A stretch of 64,000 nucleotides of DNA from NCBI RefSeq assembly GCF_014863605.1, contig NZ_CP062252.1, positions 5,155,001 to 5,219,000 on the forward strand, written 5' to 3'. Origin of the DNA: Pseudomonas allokribbensis. GTDB taxonomy: Bacteria > Pseudomonadota > Gammaproteobacteria > Pseudomonadales > Pseudomonadaceae. The notes under the pieces are model-generated. The model was not told the DNA's origin, made no database searches, and saw only the letters and a list, made by a program, of their open reading frames with translations. Shown piece after piece: positions 34,263-43,903 of the stretch; the first letter of the stretch is position 1, and the number at the start of each line of letters is the position of its first letter. The translations under genes were made by a program, and so were the position numbers.

Positions 34263-35141
34263 ATGAAACGACTGCCTCCCCTGCCCGCCCTGCACACGTT
34301 TCTGATCACCGCGCAGTGCTGCAACTTCACCCGGGCCGCCGAGCAGTTGCACATCACCCAAGGTGCGGTGAGCCGGCAGATCGCCGGGCTTGAAGAACAT
34401 CTGGGCTATGAGTTGTTCATTCGCCTGGCCCGGGGCCTGGAACTGACGGCCGAAGGTCGCGAATGGCTGCCACGGGTGCAGCAGGTGTTCAGCCTGATCG
34501 GCGACTCGGTGGAGCTGATCGGCGCCAAACGCGAAACCCTGCAACTCAAGGCGCCAAGCTGCGTGATGCGCTGGTTGTTGCCGCGGCTGTTGCAATGGCA
34601 GCGCGAGCGCCCGGACGTGCCGGTGAAACTCACGGCGTCGTTGCAGCACGGGGTGGACTTTCATCGCGAACAGTTCGACGCGGCGGTGATCTACGGCACC
34701 GCGCCCCACGACTCGCCCGCGACCTTGCACCTGTTCGATGAACAACTGACGCCGGTCTGTTCACCGGGGCTGCTCAAGGGGTCGTCGGCCCTGCACACGC
34801 CGGCCGACTTGCAACAGCACTTGCTGCTGCACCCGACGCACACCGATGACGACTGGACGCTGTGGCTGGAGGCCGCCGAACTGCAATTGAACAACATCGG
34901 CAGCGGTCAGCATTTCGAAACCCTGGATCAGGCGATGTCGATGGCGTCCCACGGGACTGGGGTGGCGATCGGCGACTGGTCGTTGATCGGCGATGACTTG
35001 AACGCCGGGCGACTGGTGATGCCGTTCGATCTGAAGGTGAAGACGGGATTGGGCTATTACATCGTGGCGCCGGCGTCGGAGCCGTCGGCGAAGTTGCAGG
35101 AATTGATGGGGTGGTTGGTTGAGCAGGCTCATACGCGGTGA
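34263..35141 (+). CDS. LysR-family regulator, GcvA-like
   Basis: 292 residues. The N-terminal winged helix (1-62) reads LHTFLITAQCCNFTRAAEQLHITQGAVSRQIAGLEEHLG. The effector domain is about 90-290. The GcvA-like style with QGAVSRQI and the divergent layout suggest it controls the decarboxylase/dehydrogenase operon, and by the shared upstream motif also the ABC importer. The ATG at 34263 is preceded by GATCCAC with only a weak ribosome site. Effector unknown; probably the imported compound or its oxo acid. Confidence 0.88.
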   Translation: MKRLPPLPALHTFLITAQCCNFTRAAEQLHITQGAVSRQIAGLEEHLGYELFIRLARGLELTAEGREWLPRVQQVFSLIGDSVELIGAKRETLQLKAPSCVMRWLLPRLLQWQRERPDVPVKLTASLQHGVDFHREQFDAAVIYGTAPHDSPATLHLFDEQLTPVCSPGLLKGSSALHTPADLQQHLLLHPTHTDDDWTLWLEAAELQLNNIGSGQHFETLDQAMSMASHGTGVAIGDWSLIGDDLNAGRLVMPFDLKVKTGLGYYIVAPASEPSAKLQELMGWLVEQAHTR

Positions 35142-35152
35142 GCCTGTTACTG

Positions 35153-35181
35153 AACGTTCCCACACAAGGCGTGGGAACGTT
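35153..35181. repeat. Inverted repeat of the REP/terminator type
   Basis: AACGTTCCCAC (35153-35163) and GTGGGAACGTT (35171-35181) form an 11-pair stem with a seven-base loop. Same core as the arms of the element at 12928-13038. It lies between two convergent genes and may serve as terminator for both. Confidence 0.75.
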
Positions 35182-35194
35182 TGATCGGGTTACA

Positions 35195-35809
35195 TCAGTA
35201 ACCGACAGTAAACCGCTGCCGCGAATGCTTCGGCGTTTCCACTTCGTCGATCAGCGCAATCGCGTAGTCGGCAAAGGTGATCGAGCTCTGGCCTTCGGCG
35301 CTCACCAGCAAGTCATCCTTGCCGACGCGGAACTTGCCGGTGCGCTCGCCTTCGACAAACAGCGCCGACGGCGACAGGAACGTCCAGTCCAGCTCCTTCT
35401 CCTGACGCAGCGCATCAAGGAACGCCGCACCAGCGCTGGCCTCAGCCTTGTACTCGGCCGGGAAACCGGCGCTGTCGATCACTCGGGTGCCGTCCGGCAG
35501 CAACAGCGAACCGGCACCGCCGACCACCAGCAGACGTTTCACCCCGGCCTGTTTCACCGGACCGATCAGCGCGCTGGCCGGTACCGTGGCGAAATGCGCG
35601 GCACTGATCACCACATCGTGACCGGCGACGGCGTCTTGCAGCGCGGCGGCATTCAAAACGTCTACGTTCTTGCTGACCACACCGGCGCGGGCGCCGATCT
35701 TCGAGGTGTCCCGAGCGATGGCGGTGACGCTGTGGCCGCGACGCAGGGCTTCTTCCAGCAATTGGCTGCCGGCACGGCCGGTGGCACCAATGATTGCGAT
35801 CTTGCTCAT
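35195..35809 (-). CDS. NAD(P)-binding SDR-like protein (NmrA/YwnB type)
   Basis: 204 residues. Rossmann nucleotide motif IIGATGRAGSQLLEEAL at the N-terminus, then VLNAAALQDAVAGHDVVISA, and a mid-domain VVGGAGSLLLPDGTRV motif typical of atypical SDRs of the NAD(P)H-binding family (PF13460). The canonical YxxxK pair is absent, so it may be a redox sensor or isomerase rather than a dehydrogenase. Same strand as the MBL-fold gene, which ends 47 bases before... it lies downstream of that gene, and both could form one unit controlled by the LysR gene at 36849. Role unknown. Confidence 0.8.
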   Translation of the reverse strand: MSKIAIIGATGRAGSQLLEEALRRGHSVTAIARDTSKIGARAGVVSKNVDVLNAAALQDAVAGHDVVISAAHFATVPASALIGPVKQAGVKRLLVVGGAGSLLLPDGTRVIDSAGFPAEYKAEASAGAAFLDALRQEKELDWTFLSPSALFVEGERTGKFRVGKDDLLVSAEGQSSITFADYAIALIDEVETPKHSRQRFTVGY

Positions 35810-35855
35810 GACATTCTCCAGTTGGCTTGAGAGTGCTGCGTTTTTCAGAATCGGG

Positions 35856-36734
35856 TTACCACTTCATCTCGCCCTTGGCGACTTTGGCGCTCAGCTCCAG
35901 CGAGCTTTCTTCGCCCAGTTTCGGGTAGCGTTTTTTCATCGCGGCGATCAGCGCGGCAGAGTCCTTGGCCTTGGCGGTTTCTTCGTCGAACGCCTTGATG
36001 TAGTCGGCAGTGAACTTCACGGCCGCCAGCGAGCGGGCGCTGTCACCCAGGTAGTGACCCGGCACCACGGTTTTCGGTTTCAGGGTTTCGATCGAGTGCA
36101 GGGTTTCCAGCCAGTCGGCGTGGGATTGTGCAGTCTGGGTATCGGCCATCCACACGTGGATGTTCTCGGCGACAACGACACCACCGACCACGGCTTTCAA
36201 CGAAGGAATCCACACGAAGCTGCGATCCGGTTGCTTGCCTTCCAGGCCGACTACCTGCAGTTTCTGGCCTTCAAGCATCAGGCTGTCGCCCTTGAGCACG
36301 CCCGGCACGATGGTTTTGGCCGGCACGTCGGCGCCCATTTTCGGGCCCCAGAACGCCAGTTTGCCGTCGACGGTTTGCTTGATGTGATCAACGGTCGGCT
36401 GCGAAGCCAGTACCTTGGCATTCGGGAAGGCTTTGGTCAGGGTGTCGAGACCGAAGTAATAATCCGGGTCACCGTGGCTGATGTAGATCGTGGTCAGTTG
36501 CTTGCCGCTGGCGCGGATCTTTTCCACCACTTGCTCGGCCTGGGACTTGCCGAACTGGGCGTCCACCAGGATCGCGTCCTTCTCGCCGCTGACCAGCACC
36601 GAGGTCACCGGGAAGATTGCGTTGGTGCCTGGGTTGTAGACATCGAGGCTCAGATTCGCAGCAGCCGCGTGAGCAGCAAAACCGAGGGTGGCGGTGGCCA
36701 GTAAAACGCGCTTGAGAGTGGTGAAGCCGATCAT
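35856..36734 (-). CDS. Secreted MBL-fold protein with altered metal motif
   Basis: 292 residues from the ATG at 36734; upstream extension runs antisense to the LysR gene and is not coding. Signal peptide 1-25 (LLATATLGFAAHAAAA). The metallo-beta-lactamase fold is clear: LVSGEKDAILVDAQFG, then YISHGDPDYYFGLDTL, GHYLGDS and the C-terminal helical region. The usual HxHxDH metal motif reads H-G-D-P-D-Y, with two histidines replaced, while the His in VVPGHYLG remains. It may bind metal differently or not be a hydrolase. Divergent from a LysR gene 114 bases away. Confidence 0.8.
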   Translation of the reverse strand: MIGFTTLKRVLLATATLGFAAHAAAANLSLDVYNPGTNAIFPVTSVLVSGEKDAILVDAQFGKSQAEQVVEKIRASGKQLTTIYISHGDPDYYFGLDTLTKAFPNAKVLASQPTVDHIKQTVDGKLAFWGPKMGADVPAKTIVPGVLKGDSLMLEGQKLQVVGLEGKQPDRSFVWIPSLKAVVGGVVVAENIHVWMADTQTAQSHADWLETLHSIETLKPKTVVPGHYLGDSARSLAAVKFTADYIKAFDEETAKAKDSAALIAAMKKRYPKLGEESSLELSAKVAKGEMKW

Positions 36735-36848
36735 GGGTTGCTCCGCTGTTCGTATGCCGTGCTTGGCGATGGGACAGAGCTTAGTTGCCAGACTCATTAC
36801 AAAAAATGCGATGCTTAAACATAGTTTGTTTCTGAAAGCGGGCAAATC
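36735..36848. promoter_or_regulatory. MBL/LysR divergent promoter region
   Basis: 114 bases. AAACA (36817-36821) and TGTTT (36827-36831) form a short dyad in an AT-rich patch about 20-30 bases before the LysR start, a plausible LysR operator for both genes. Confidence 0.45.
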
Positions 36849-37754
36849 ATGGATCGTCTCCAAGCAATGCGGGTGTTTGTCACGGTTGTGGATCTGGGCA
36901 GCCAGTCGGCGGCGGCCGATCACCTGGACCTGTCGCGGCCAGTGGTGTCGCGGTATCTGGCGGAACTGGAAGACTGGGTCGGCGCGCGCCTGATGCACCG
37001 CACCACGCGCAAACTGAGCCTGACCGCCGCCGGCAACGAGATCCTGCCGCGCTGCCGGCAGATGCTCGAACTGTCGAGCGACATGCAGGCCGCCGTCAGC
37101 GAACCCGACGATGCGCCACGGGGTTTGTTGCGGATCAGCGTCAGCACCTCGTTCGGCCAGGCGCAACTGGCCGATGCCATGGCCGCGTTCGTCAAACGCT
37201 ACCCGGGCGTCAACATCGACCTGCAAATGCTCGACCGCACGGTGAATCTGGTGGACGAGCGCATCGACCTGGCGATCCGCACCAGCAACGATCTCGATCC
37301 CAACCTGATCGCCCGGCGCCTGACCGTCTGCCGCTCGGTGGTCTGCGCCGCACCTGCCTATCTGCGGGAACAGCCGCAGCCGCAGCGCGTAGAAGATCTG
37401 AGCCGACACAACTGCCTGACCCATTCCTATTTCGGCAAGAGCCTGTGGCATTTCGAAGAGGATGGCGAACCGGTGTCGGTGCCGGTGCAGGGCAACATCA
37501 GCGCCAACGAGGCCAGCACCCTGCTGCGCGCGACACTCGCCGGTGCCGGGGTGGCGATGCTGCCGACCTATCAGGCCGGCGTACATATTCACAGCGGGGA
37601 ACTGGTGCGCCTGCTGCCGCACGCCGAGCCTCGGCGGATGAACATCTACGCGGTGTACGCCTCGCGCAAACACATGCCGGTGGCGCTGCGCAGCATGCTG
37701 GATTTCCTGGTACTGCGGTTTCCCGAAAACCCGCAATGGGATGTCGGCTTGTAA
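36849..37754 (+). CDS. LysR-family regulator, CrgA/DmlR-like subgroup
   Basis: 301 residues. Winged helix (1-62): MRVFVTVVDLGSQSAAADHL, then RPVVSRYLAELEDWVGARL and the HRTTRKLSLT stretch typical of this subgroup. The effector domain (about 90-295) contains LRISVSTSFGQAQL and the hallmark VDERIDLAIRTS. Members usually repress or activate the divergent neighbour, here the secreted MBL-fold gene. GGGCAAATC precedes the ATG, so the ribosome site is weak. Confidence 0.87.
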   Translation: MDRLQAMRVFVTVVDLGSQSAAADHLDLSRPVVSRYLAELEDWVGARLMHRTTRKLSLTAAGNEILPRCRQMLELSSDMQAAVSEPDDAPRGLLRISVSTSFGQAQLADAMAAFVKRYPGVNIDLQMLDRTVNLVDERIDLAIRTSNDLDPNLIARRLTVCRSVVCAAPAYLREQPQPQRVEDLSRHNCLTHSYFGKSLWHFEEDGEPVSVPVQGNISANEASTLLRATLAGAGVAMLPTYQAGVHIHSGELVRLLPHAEPRRMNIYAVYASRKHMPVALRSMLDFLVLRFPENPQWDVGL

Positions 37755-37840
37755 ACCCGTTCGCCGCGCGGCTGGCAACTCCACGGCGCTGACCTATGCT
37801 GAAAGTAGTACCCAAGGGTATTCGTTCAGAGGTCAACGCC

Positions 37841-38023
37841 ATGATCATGAGCACCAGAACAAGAAGATACCTCGCAATTTTCATCACCTGCGCGGCCACG
37901 CTGGCGCTGTACGGCACCGCGGCATGGCGCGTGGAGCAGTTGCGGCAACTGCCCCGTGAGTACGCGAGCTGCAACTTCGAGCGCTGCATCCCTCACAACG
38001 CCACCCTCAACGCCCTGCGCTGA
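37841..38023 (+). CDS. Small single-pass membrane protein
   Basis: 60 residues from the ATG at 37841, with AGAGGT ten bases upstream; a second ATG two codons on is also possible. A basic N-terminus (STRTRRY) precedes one hydrophobic helix (about 10-27). The tail REYASCNFERCIPHNATLNALR contains two Cys four residues apart that could form a disulphide or bind metal outside the membrane. I do not recognise a family. It lies between LysR and pobR genes with no obvious partner. Confidence 0.6.
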   Translation: MIMSTRTRRYLAIFITCAATLALYGTAAWRVEQLRQLPREYASCNFERCIPHNATLNALR

Positions 38024-38032
38024 TACCGGACG

Positions 38033-38929
38033 TCAGGCGTCGTCGTTCTGCTCGGCCTTCAAGCGGTCGCGGAACGCCTTTGGCGAGATCCCCACCCGGC
38101 GCCGGAACAGGCGCGTGAAGTTGGTCGGATCGGAAAAACCCAACACGTCGGACATCTCGTAAATGGTCATGCTGGTGTACGTCAGCAGACGCTTGGCTTC
38201 CAGCAACTGACGTTCATGCATGATCTGCAACGCCGGCTGCCCCGCCAGTTCGCGGCAGGTGCCGTTGAGGTGCGAGACGGAAATCCCCAGGCGATGGGCC
38301 AGATCTTCGACCTTGACGTGCTGTCGGTACGTCTCCTCTACCAGTTGAATAAAGCCATTAAGGTATTCGCGCTGGCGCTGCGGGCGTTGCGTGGCGTTGT
38401 GGCGGTGGATCGCCTGGCGGCTGACCCAGACCATGATCACGCTGACCAGCGAATGCATGAGCATTTCCCGCGCCGGTTGATGACCGTTGTACTCGGCCTG
38501 CAACGCGACAAACAGACTGTTGAGGTAGTCCGCGTCCTTGCCCGCCGGGTAGCTTTCGGCCTGGGCCAAAGCCTGCACCGCGCTGCCCAGTTGCGCCTGC
38601 AAATGGTTGATCAACGGCGTGGCCAGGGTGACGACAAATCCTTCGACGTCCTCGGAAAATCGGAAACCATGCACCGATAACGGTGGCAGGATCTGGATCG
38701 CGGTTTCGTTCAGTTGCGTGCGTTGGCCTTCGATTTCAAGCTCTGCCTGACCTTTGAATACGAAGAGCAACTGGCACAAATCGGCGTGGCGGTGGGGTTT
38801 GATTTCCCATTGATGTTCGCGGCTGCGTTTGGAAATGGTTTCACAGTGCAGCAAGTCAGGGGTTGGCCAGTCCAGGCTTTCACCGTAGAGCTTGAACACC
38901 GGAATCGAAGGCAGGTCAGGCTTGTTCAT
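38033..38929 (-). CDS. pobR: PobR-like AraC-family activator
   Basis: 298 residues from the ATG at 38929. The N-terminal cupin-type sensor (about 20-150) contains WEIKPHRHADLCQLLFVFKGQAELEIEG. The C-terminal double helix-turn-helix (about 190-290) contains VKVEDLAHRLGISVSHLNGTCREL and VLGFSDPTNFTRLFRRRVG. It faces pobA, the standard arrangement in which PobR activates pobA in response to 4-hydroxybenzoate; pseudomonad PobR is of AraC type. The intergenic region is 178 bases. Confidence 0.85.
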   Translation of the reverse strand: MNKPDLPSIPVFKLYGESLDWPTPDLLHCETISKRSREHQWEIKPHRHADLCQLLFVFKGQAELEIEGQRTQLNETAIQILPPLSVHGFRFSEDVEGFVVTLATPLINHLQAQLGSAVQALAQAESYPAGKDADYLNSLFVALQAEYNGHQPAREMLMHSLVSVIMVWVSRQAIHRHNATQRPQRQREYLNGFIQLVEETYRQHVKVEDLAHRLGISVSHLNGTCRELAGQPALQIMHERQLLEAKRLLTYTSMTIYEMSDVLGFSDPTNFTRLFRRRVGISPKAFRDRLKAEQNDDA

Positions 38930-39086
38930 CACTTCAATCCAGGCCTCGAAGGTTGCGGGCGATAATCGCACCGATTGGCAGAATGTACAGGTATCGGCTC
39001 AGTTTTCACCTTCAATTGACAGACCCGCAAGGGAAAAATGCAAGCACTCGAATCCTGAAAATCATTCACCGGCCGTTGTCGCGTGA

Positions 39087-40301
<1,215 letters not shown>

Positions 40302-40380
40302 CCTGCTACCGACTTACACTGGCGAGCATCCACCCGCTCGCCTTGCCCCTGCGGGTCAATCACTGCCCGCAGGTTCGCCC

Positions 40381-41898
40381 GTGACCAATCTCAACCATCC
40401 CGAAACGCCCAAACCGGCCATTCGCAGCGTGCTGGTCGCGTTGATGATGGCGATCTTCCTTGGCGCGCTGGACCAGACCATCGTCGCCGTTTCCATGCCG
40501 GCCATCTCCGCGCAATTCAAGGACGTGAGCCTGCTGGCCTGGGTGATTTCCGGCTACATGGTGGCGATGACCGTGGCGGTGCCGATCTACGGCAAGCTCG
40601 GTGACCTGTACGGGCGGCGCAAACTGATGCTGTTCGGCATGGGCCTGTTCACCCTGGCCTCGCTGTTCTGTGGCATGGCTCAGAGCATGGAGCAACTGGT
40701 GCTGGCGCGGATCTTCCAGGGCATCGGTGCCGGCGGGATGATTTCGGTGAGCCAGGCAATCATCGGCGACATCGTCCCGCCCCGGGAGCGTGGTCGCTAT
40801 CAGGGTTACTTCTCCAGCATGTACGCGGTGGCCAGCGTGGCCGGCCCGGTACTCGGCGGTTACATGACCGAGTACCTGTCATGGCGCTGGGTGTTCCTGA
40901 TCAACCTGCCGCTGGGCCTCGGCGCCTACTGGGTAGCGCGACGCAATCTGATCGGCCTGCCGATTCCCCAGCGCAAACCGGTCATCGACTACCTCGGCAC
41001 GCTGCTGATGATCATCGGCCTGACGGCGTTGTTGCTGGCGATCACTCAGGTCGGCCAGGGCCATGCGTGGCGCAGCAGTGAAGTGCTCGGTCTGTTCGCT
41101 TGTGCGGTGGCGGTGCTGGCGGTGTTCGTCTGGCATGAGCGGCGTGCCCGGGAGCCGTTGCTGCCGATGCACCTGTTCACCAACCGCAGCGCCCTGCTGT
41201 GCTGGTGCACGATTTTCTTTTGCAGCTTCCAGGCGATTTCGTTGATTGTGCTGATGCCGCTGCGCTTCCAGAGCGTGACTGGTGCCGGCGCCGACAGCGC
41301 TGCATTGCACTTGCTGCCGCTGGCGATGGGTTTGCCGATCGGTGCCTATTTCGCCGGTCGTCGCACGTCGATTACCGGGCGTTACAAGCCACAGATTTTC
41401 ACCGGTGCGCTGCTGATGCCGATCTCGATCCTCGGCATGGCCTTCAGCCCGCCCGATGCGACGCTGATCAGTAGTGTGTTCATGTTGCTCAGCGGTATCG
41501 CCGGGGGCATGCAGTTCCCGACCTCGCTGGTCGGCACGCAGAACTCGGTCGAGCAAAAGGATATTGGCGTCGCCACCAGCACCACCAACCTGTTCCGCTC
41601 TTTGGGCGGTGCGGTGGGCGTGGCGTTGATGTCGGCACTGTTGCTGGCGTTGTTGCAGGACTCCAGTTTCGCCCACCTGACCGGCGCATCGCTGATCGGC
41701 GAAGGTCACTCCGGCAACGTGCTGCTCGATGGCCTGAACGCGGCGCCCGGTGATGCGCAGAATGCCTTGCGTGCCGAGTTGCTGGTGACGTTCCGGCATT
41801 TGCTGATGGTCAGCGCCGGGGTGTCGCTGCTCGGGCTGGCAGCGGCGCTTGCCATGCCGAACCGTTTGTTGCGCGGGCGTGAACACGGCGCCCGCTGA
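40381..41898 (+). CDS. DHA2-family MFS efflux protein (EmrB/QacA type)
   Basis: 505 residues from GTG 40381; an ATG at 40285 overlapping pobA would add 32 hydrophilic residues. Fourteen predicted helices. MFS motif A is GKLGDLYGRRKLM, motif D1 LGALDQTIVAVSMPAIS in helix 1 and motif C VAGPVLGGYMTEY in helix 5. Proton-driven export of toxic organics at the inner membrane; no membrane fusion partner is encoded. Its position 80 bases after pobA suggests a link to aromatic compounds, or plain read-through. Confidence 0.85.
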   Translation: MTNLNHPETPKPAIRSVLVALMMAIFLGALDQTIVAVSMPAISAQFKDVSLLAWVISGYMVAMTVAVPIYGKLGDLYGRRKLMLFGMGLFTLASLFCGMAQSMEQLVLARIFQGIGAGGMISVSQAIIGDIVPPRERGRYQGYFSSMYAVASVAGPVLGGYMTEYLSWRWVFLINLPLGLGAYWVARRNLIGLPIPQRKPVIDYLGTLLMIIGLTALLLAITQVGQGHAWRSSEVLGLFACAVAVLAVFVWHERRAREPLLPMHLFTNRSALLCWCTIFFCSFQAISLIVLMPLRFQSVTGAGADSAALHLLPLAMGLPIGAYFAGRRTSITGRYKPQIFTGALLMPISILGMAFSPPDATLISSVFMLLSGIAGGMQFPTSLVGTQNSVEQKDIGVATSTTNLFRSLGGAVGVALMSALLLALLQDSSFAHLTGASLIGEGHSGNVLLDGLNAAPGDAQNALRAELLVTFRHLLMVSAGVSLLGLAAALAMPNRLLRGREHGAR

Positions 41899-41909
41899 CC
41901 GATGCCGAT

Positions 41910-41934
41910 GGCTCCCACGCCTTGCGTGGGAGCC
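41910..41934. repeat. Inverted repeat, terminator-like
   Basis: GGCTCCCACGC and GCGTGGGAGCC form an 11-pair stem with a short CTT loop. It lies 11 bases after the DHA2 stop and eight before the convergent Cache gene end. Related to the REP-like family. Confidence 0.75.
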
Positions 41935-41941
41935 ACTGGGA

Positions 41942-42787
41942 TCAAGCGCTGTAATAACCGACCGCCACCAGGAAATCCCCGACCTTCTTCAGGTAGGCAT
42001 GTTTGTCCTCGACCTTGCCGGTCACCGGGTTCTTCCAACGATATTCGTACTCGCCTTCATCCTGTTTGCCGATCAGCGCCAGAATCGGCTCGCCCACCGG
42101 TTTTCCTTCCGGGTCCTTGACCTTCGCGAAGTCGGTATTGATCAACCGCAGGTTGGTACCGTGGGCGACGTAGCGCTGCGTTTTCAGGTCCACCACGAAC
42201 ACGTAAAGGTCGTCCTGCAAGTAACCGCCCTTGAGCGAGTTGACCGCCGTCAGCGTGCCCTTCTCGTCCTTGGTCAAATCAGTGGCGGCTTTGTCGAGCA
42301 ATGATTTCGCCTGTTCCGCCGATGCTCGCGGCAAGTAGTAACCGACCGCCAGAATCCGCTGGCCGATGCGCTGATAGAACACATGCTTGCGTTCGACCTT
42401 GCCGTCGGCCTGATTCTGCCAGCGATATTCGGCCTGCTGGATGCCGTTGCCTTCCGGCACTTTCAGCGCGTCCTTGAACGCTTTCTGCAAATCCGGCCCG
42501 AGCACTTCGCTCACGTCCCGGCCGATCAGCGCCGAAGACGGCCCGCCGCTGGCGAGCATCACGCCCTTGGTATCGACCACGAACACGTAGCGATCCTTGT
42601 CGACGAATTCGCCCTGGCGGCTGAAGGCCGCGAACGCCTTGTCGCCGTTGTCGTGATAGTAGGCCAGAGCCTTTTCCAGCAAGGCGATGGCGGCCTTGCT
42701 GTCGTCCTTTTCCGTGGCCGCATTGGCCTGTCCGAAACTCAACAACAGCACCGCGCCGAGCCAGGCCAGTTTTTGCACAAACCCCAT
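41942..42787 (-). CDS. Periplasmic double Cache-domain protein
   Basis: 281 residues. Signal peptide 1-23 (ending GQANA). Two Cache units follow (about 30-150 and 155-281), each with a strand pair DRYVFVVDTKGVMLASGG or DLYVFVVDLKTQRYVAHG and an end reading RILAVGYYLP or FLVAVGYYSA. No kinase, cyclase or chemotaxis output domain is present, so it is a stand-alone sensor or ligand carrier, perhaps acting on a partner receptor. A perfect dyad 63 bases upstream may be its operator. Confidence 0.8.
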   Translation of the reverse strand: MGFVQKLAWLGAVLLLSFGQANAATEKDDSKAAIALLEKALAYYHDNGDKAFAAFSRQGEFVDKDRYVFVVDTKGVMLASGGPSSALIGRDVSEVLGPDLQKAFKDALKVPEGNGIQQAEYRWQNQADGKVERKHVFYQRIGQRILAVGYYLPRASAEQAKSLLDKAATDLTKDEKGTLTAVNSLKGGYLQDDLYVFVVDLKTQRYVAHGTNLRLINTDFAKVKDPEGKPVGEPILALIGKQDEGEYEYRWKNPVTGKVEDKHAYLKKVGDFLVAVGYYSA

Positions 42788-42849
42788 GACGCATCCCTCG
42801 TTCTTGTTGGTGTTTCAAGAGCGTAGACGGCCTGACGGCAGGTATGGAT

Positions 42850-42868
42850 ATTCAGAAAGCTTCTGAAT
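42850..42868. promoter_or_regulatory. Perfect dyad upstream of the Cache gene
   Basis: ATTCAGAA (42850-42857), AGC, TTCTGAAT (42861-42868): 19 bases, eight perfect pairs. It sits about 63-81 bases before the Cache gene start, a good position for an operator. Confidence 0.5.
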
Positions 42869-42881
42869 GTTGCGATGGGTG

Positions 42882-42911
42882 TGTGGCGAGAGCGTTCGCG
42901 CCCTCGCCACA
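42882..42911. terminator. Inverted repeat after the coiled-coil gene
   Basis: TGTGGCGAG (42882-42890) and CTCGCCACA (42903-42911) pair around a 12-base loop, just after the stop of the coiled-coil protein gene on the minus strand. No T-run, so it is either a weak terminator or a genus-specific intergenic repeat. Confidence 0.5.
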
Positions 42912-42919
42912 GAAGGGGC

Positions 42920-43798
42920 TCACGGCCGGGCGTTGATCTGCTGTTGCAGGTTCTGGATCTGCGCCTGCAGGGTGTTGAGGTTGCGGGTCATCTGCCCACG
43001 GAACGCATCGAACTCGGCGGTGCTGGAGCCGCCCTGTGCCGAAGCCGGACGGTTATCCTGCTCGCTCTTGAGCACAACGATTTCCTGTTCCAGACGATCG
43101 ATCGCGGCGTTCGACCCGCCTTGTTTTTTCAGGGCCGTGATGTCGGCGCCGAGGCTCTTGAACTGCGCATCGAAACCCTTGACCTGTGCATCGAAGCTTT
43201 TCAGCTGGGCATCGACCTTGCTGGTGTCGGCCGGCGTGCTTTTCAGCGTTGCCAGCTCTGCACTCAGGGCTTTGACCTGGGCCTGCAACTGGGTATTGGC
43301 GTTCTGCTGTTCAGTGGTCTGGGCGGTCATCTGCGCCAGACGCTTGTCCAGATCCGTCGCCTGACCCGCCACACCCTGCTGCTGTTTGCTCTGATCCTGC
43401 AGTGCGCTTTGCAACTGCTTGATCTGCAGCTTCAGGGCTTCGCTGTCGGTGTTGACGTTGGTCTGGCTGGCCACGACCTTGCCGGAAATGTCCTGCAGGC
43501 GTCCCGCCGCTTCTTCACTGATCCGCGCGAAGCTTTCCTGGGTCGCCACCAGTTGCTGCTCCATCAGCGAGATCTGCTGGAAACTCCACCAGGCCAGACC
43601 GATGAAGGCAAAGAACAATGCGCCGACCAGCGCCCACAATGGCCCGGTGCTGGCCGACTTGACCTTAACCACGGGTGGCGTGCGCGAATGCACGGAAGTG
43701 CGAGTGGTGGTAGGGAAATCGTCGTCATCGAGTGTGTCGGCGCGCAGGCTCGGAACATCGTCGAAATCGTCGTCGTGGGCATCGTTACGCATGGACAT
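42920..43798 (-). CDS. Single-pass membrane protein with long coiled coil
   Basis: 292 residues from the ATG at 43798. An acidic N-terminal tail (about 1-45, rich in Asp), one membrane helix (about 51-73, LWALVGALFFAFIGLAWWSF), then about 215 residues of mostly periplasmic coiled coil, with heptad-like Gln/Leu-rich repeats (LQIKQLQSALQDQSKQQQ; LDAQVKGFDAQFKSLG). No enzymatic motif. It may be a scaffold or cell-envelope tether. The in-frame start at 43897 adds an unlikely leader. It follows the epimerase gene on the same strand with a 105-base gap. Confidence 0.75.
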   Translation of the reverse strand: MSMRNDAHDDDFDDVPSLRADTLDDDDFPTTTRTSVHSRTPPVVKVKSASTGPLWALVGALFFAFIGLAWWSFQQISLMEQQLVATQESFARISEEAAGRLQDISGKVVASQTNVNTDSEALKLQIKQLQSALQDQSKQQQGVAGQATDLDKRLAQMTAQTTEQQNANTQLQAQVKALSAELATLKSTPADTSKVDAQLKSFDAQVKGFDAQFKSLGADITALKKQGGSNAAIDRLEQEIVVLKSEQDNRPASAQGGSSTAEFDAFRGQMTRNLNTLQAQIQNLQQQINARP

Positions 43799-43903
43799 TG
43801 AGGCAACCTTTGTGAAACCCGGTAATGGCTGATTGCGGCGCAGTATAAACCCCGCAGCCGCAGGGATTGACCCCCAACCGGTGGCTGGGTTCAGCACTTC
43901 GTA

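Noticed and set aside
36735-37784. N-terminal extension of the MBL-fold frame
   Set aside because: Antisense to the LysR gene; the signal peptide begins at the ATG at 36734.
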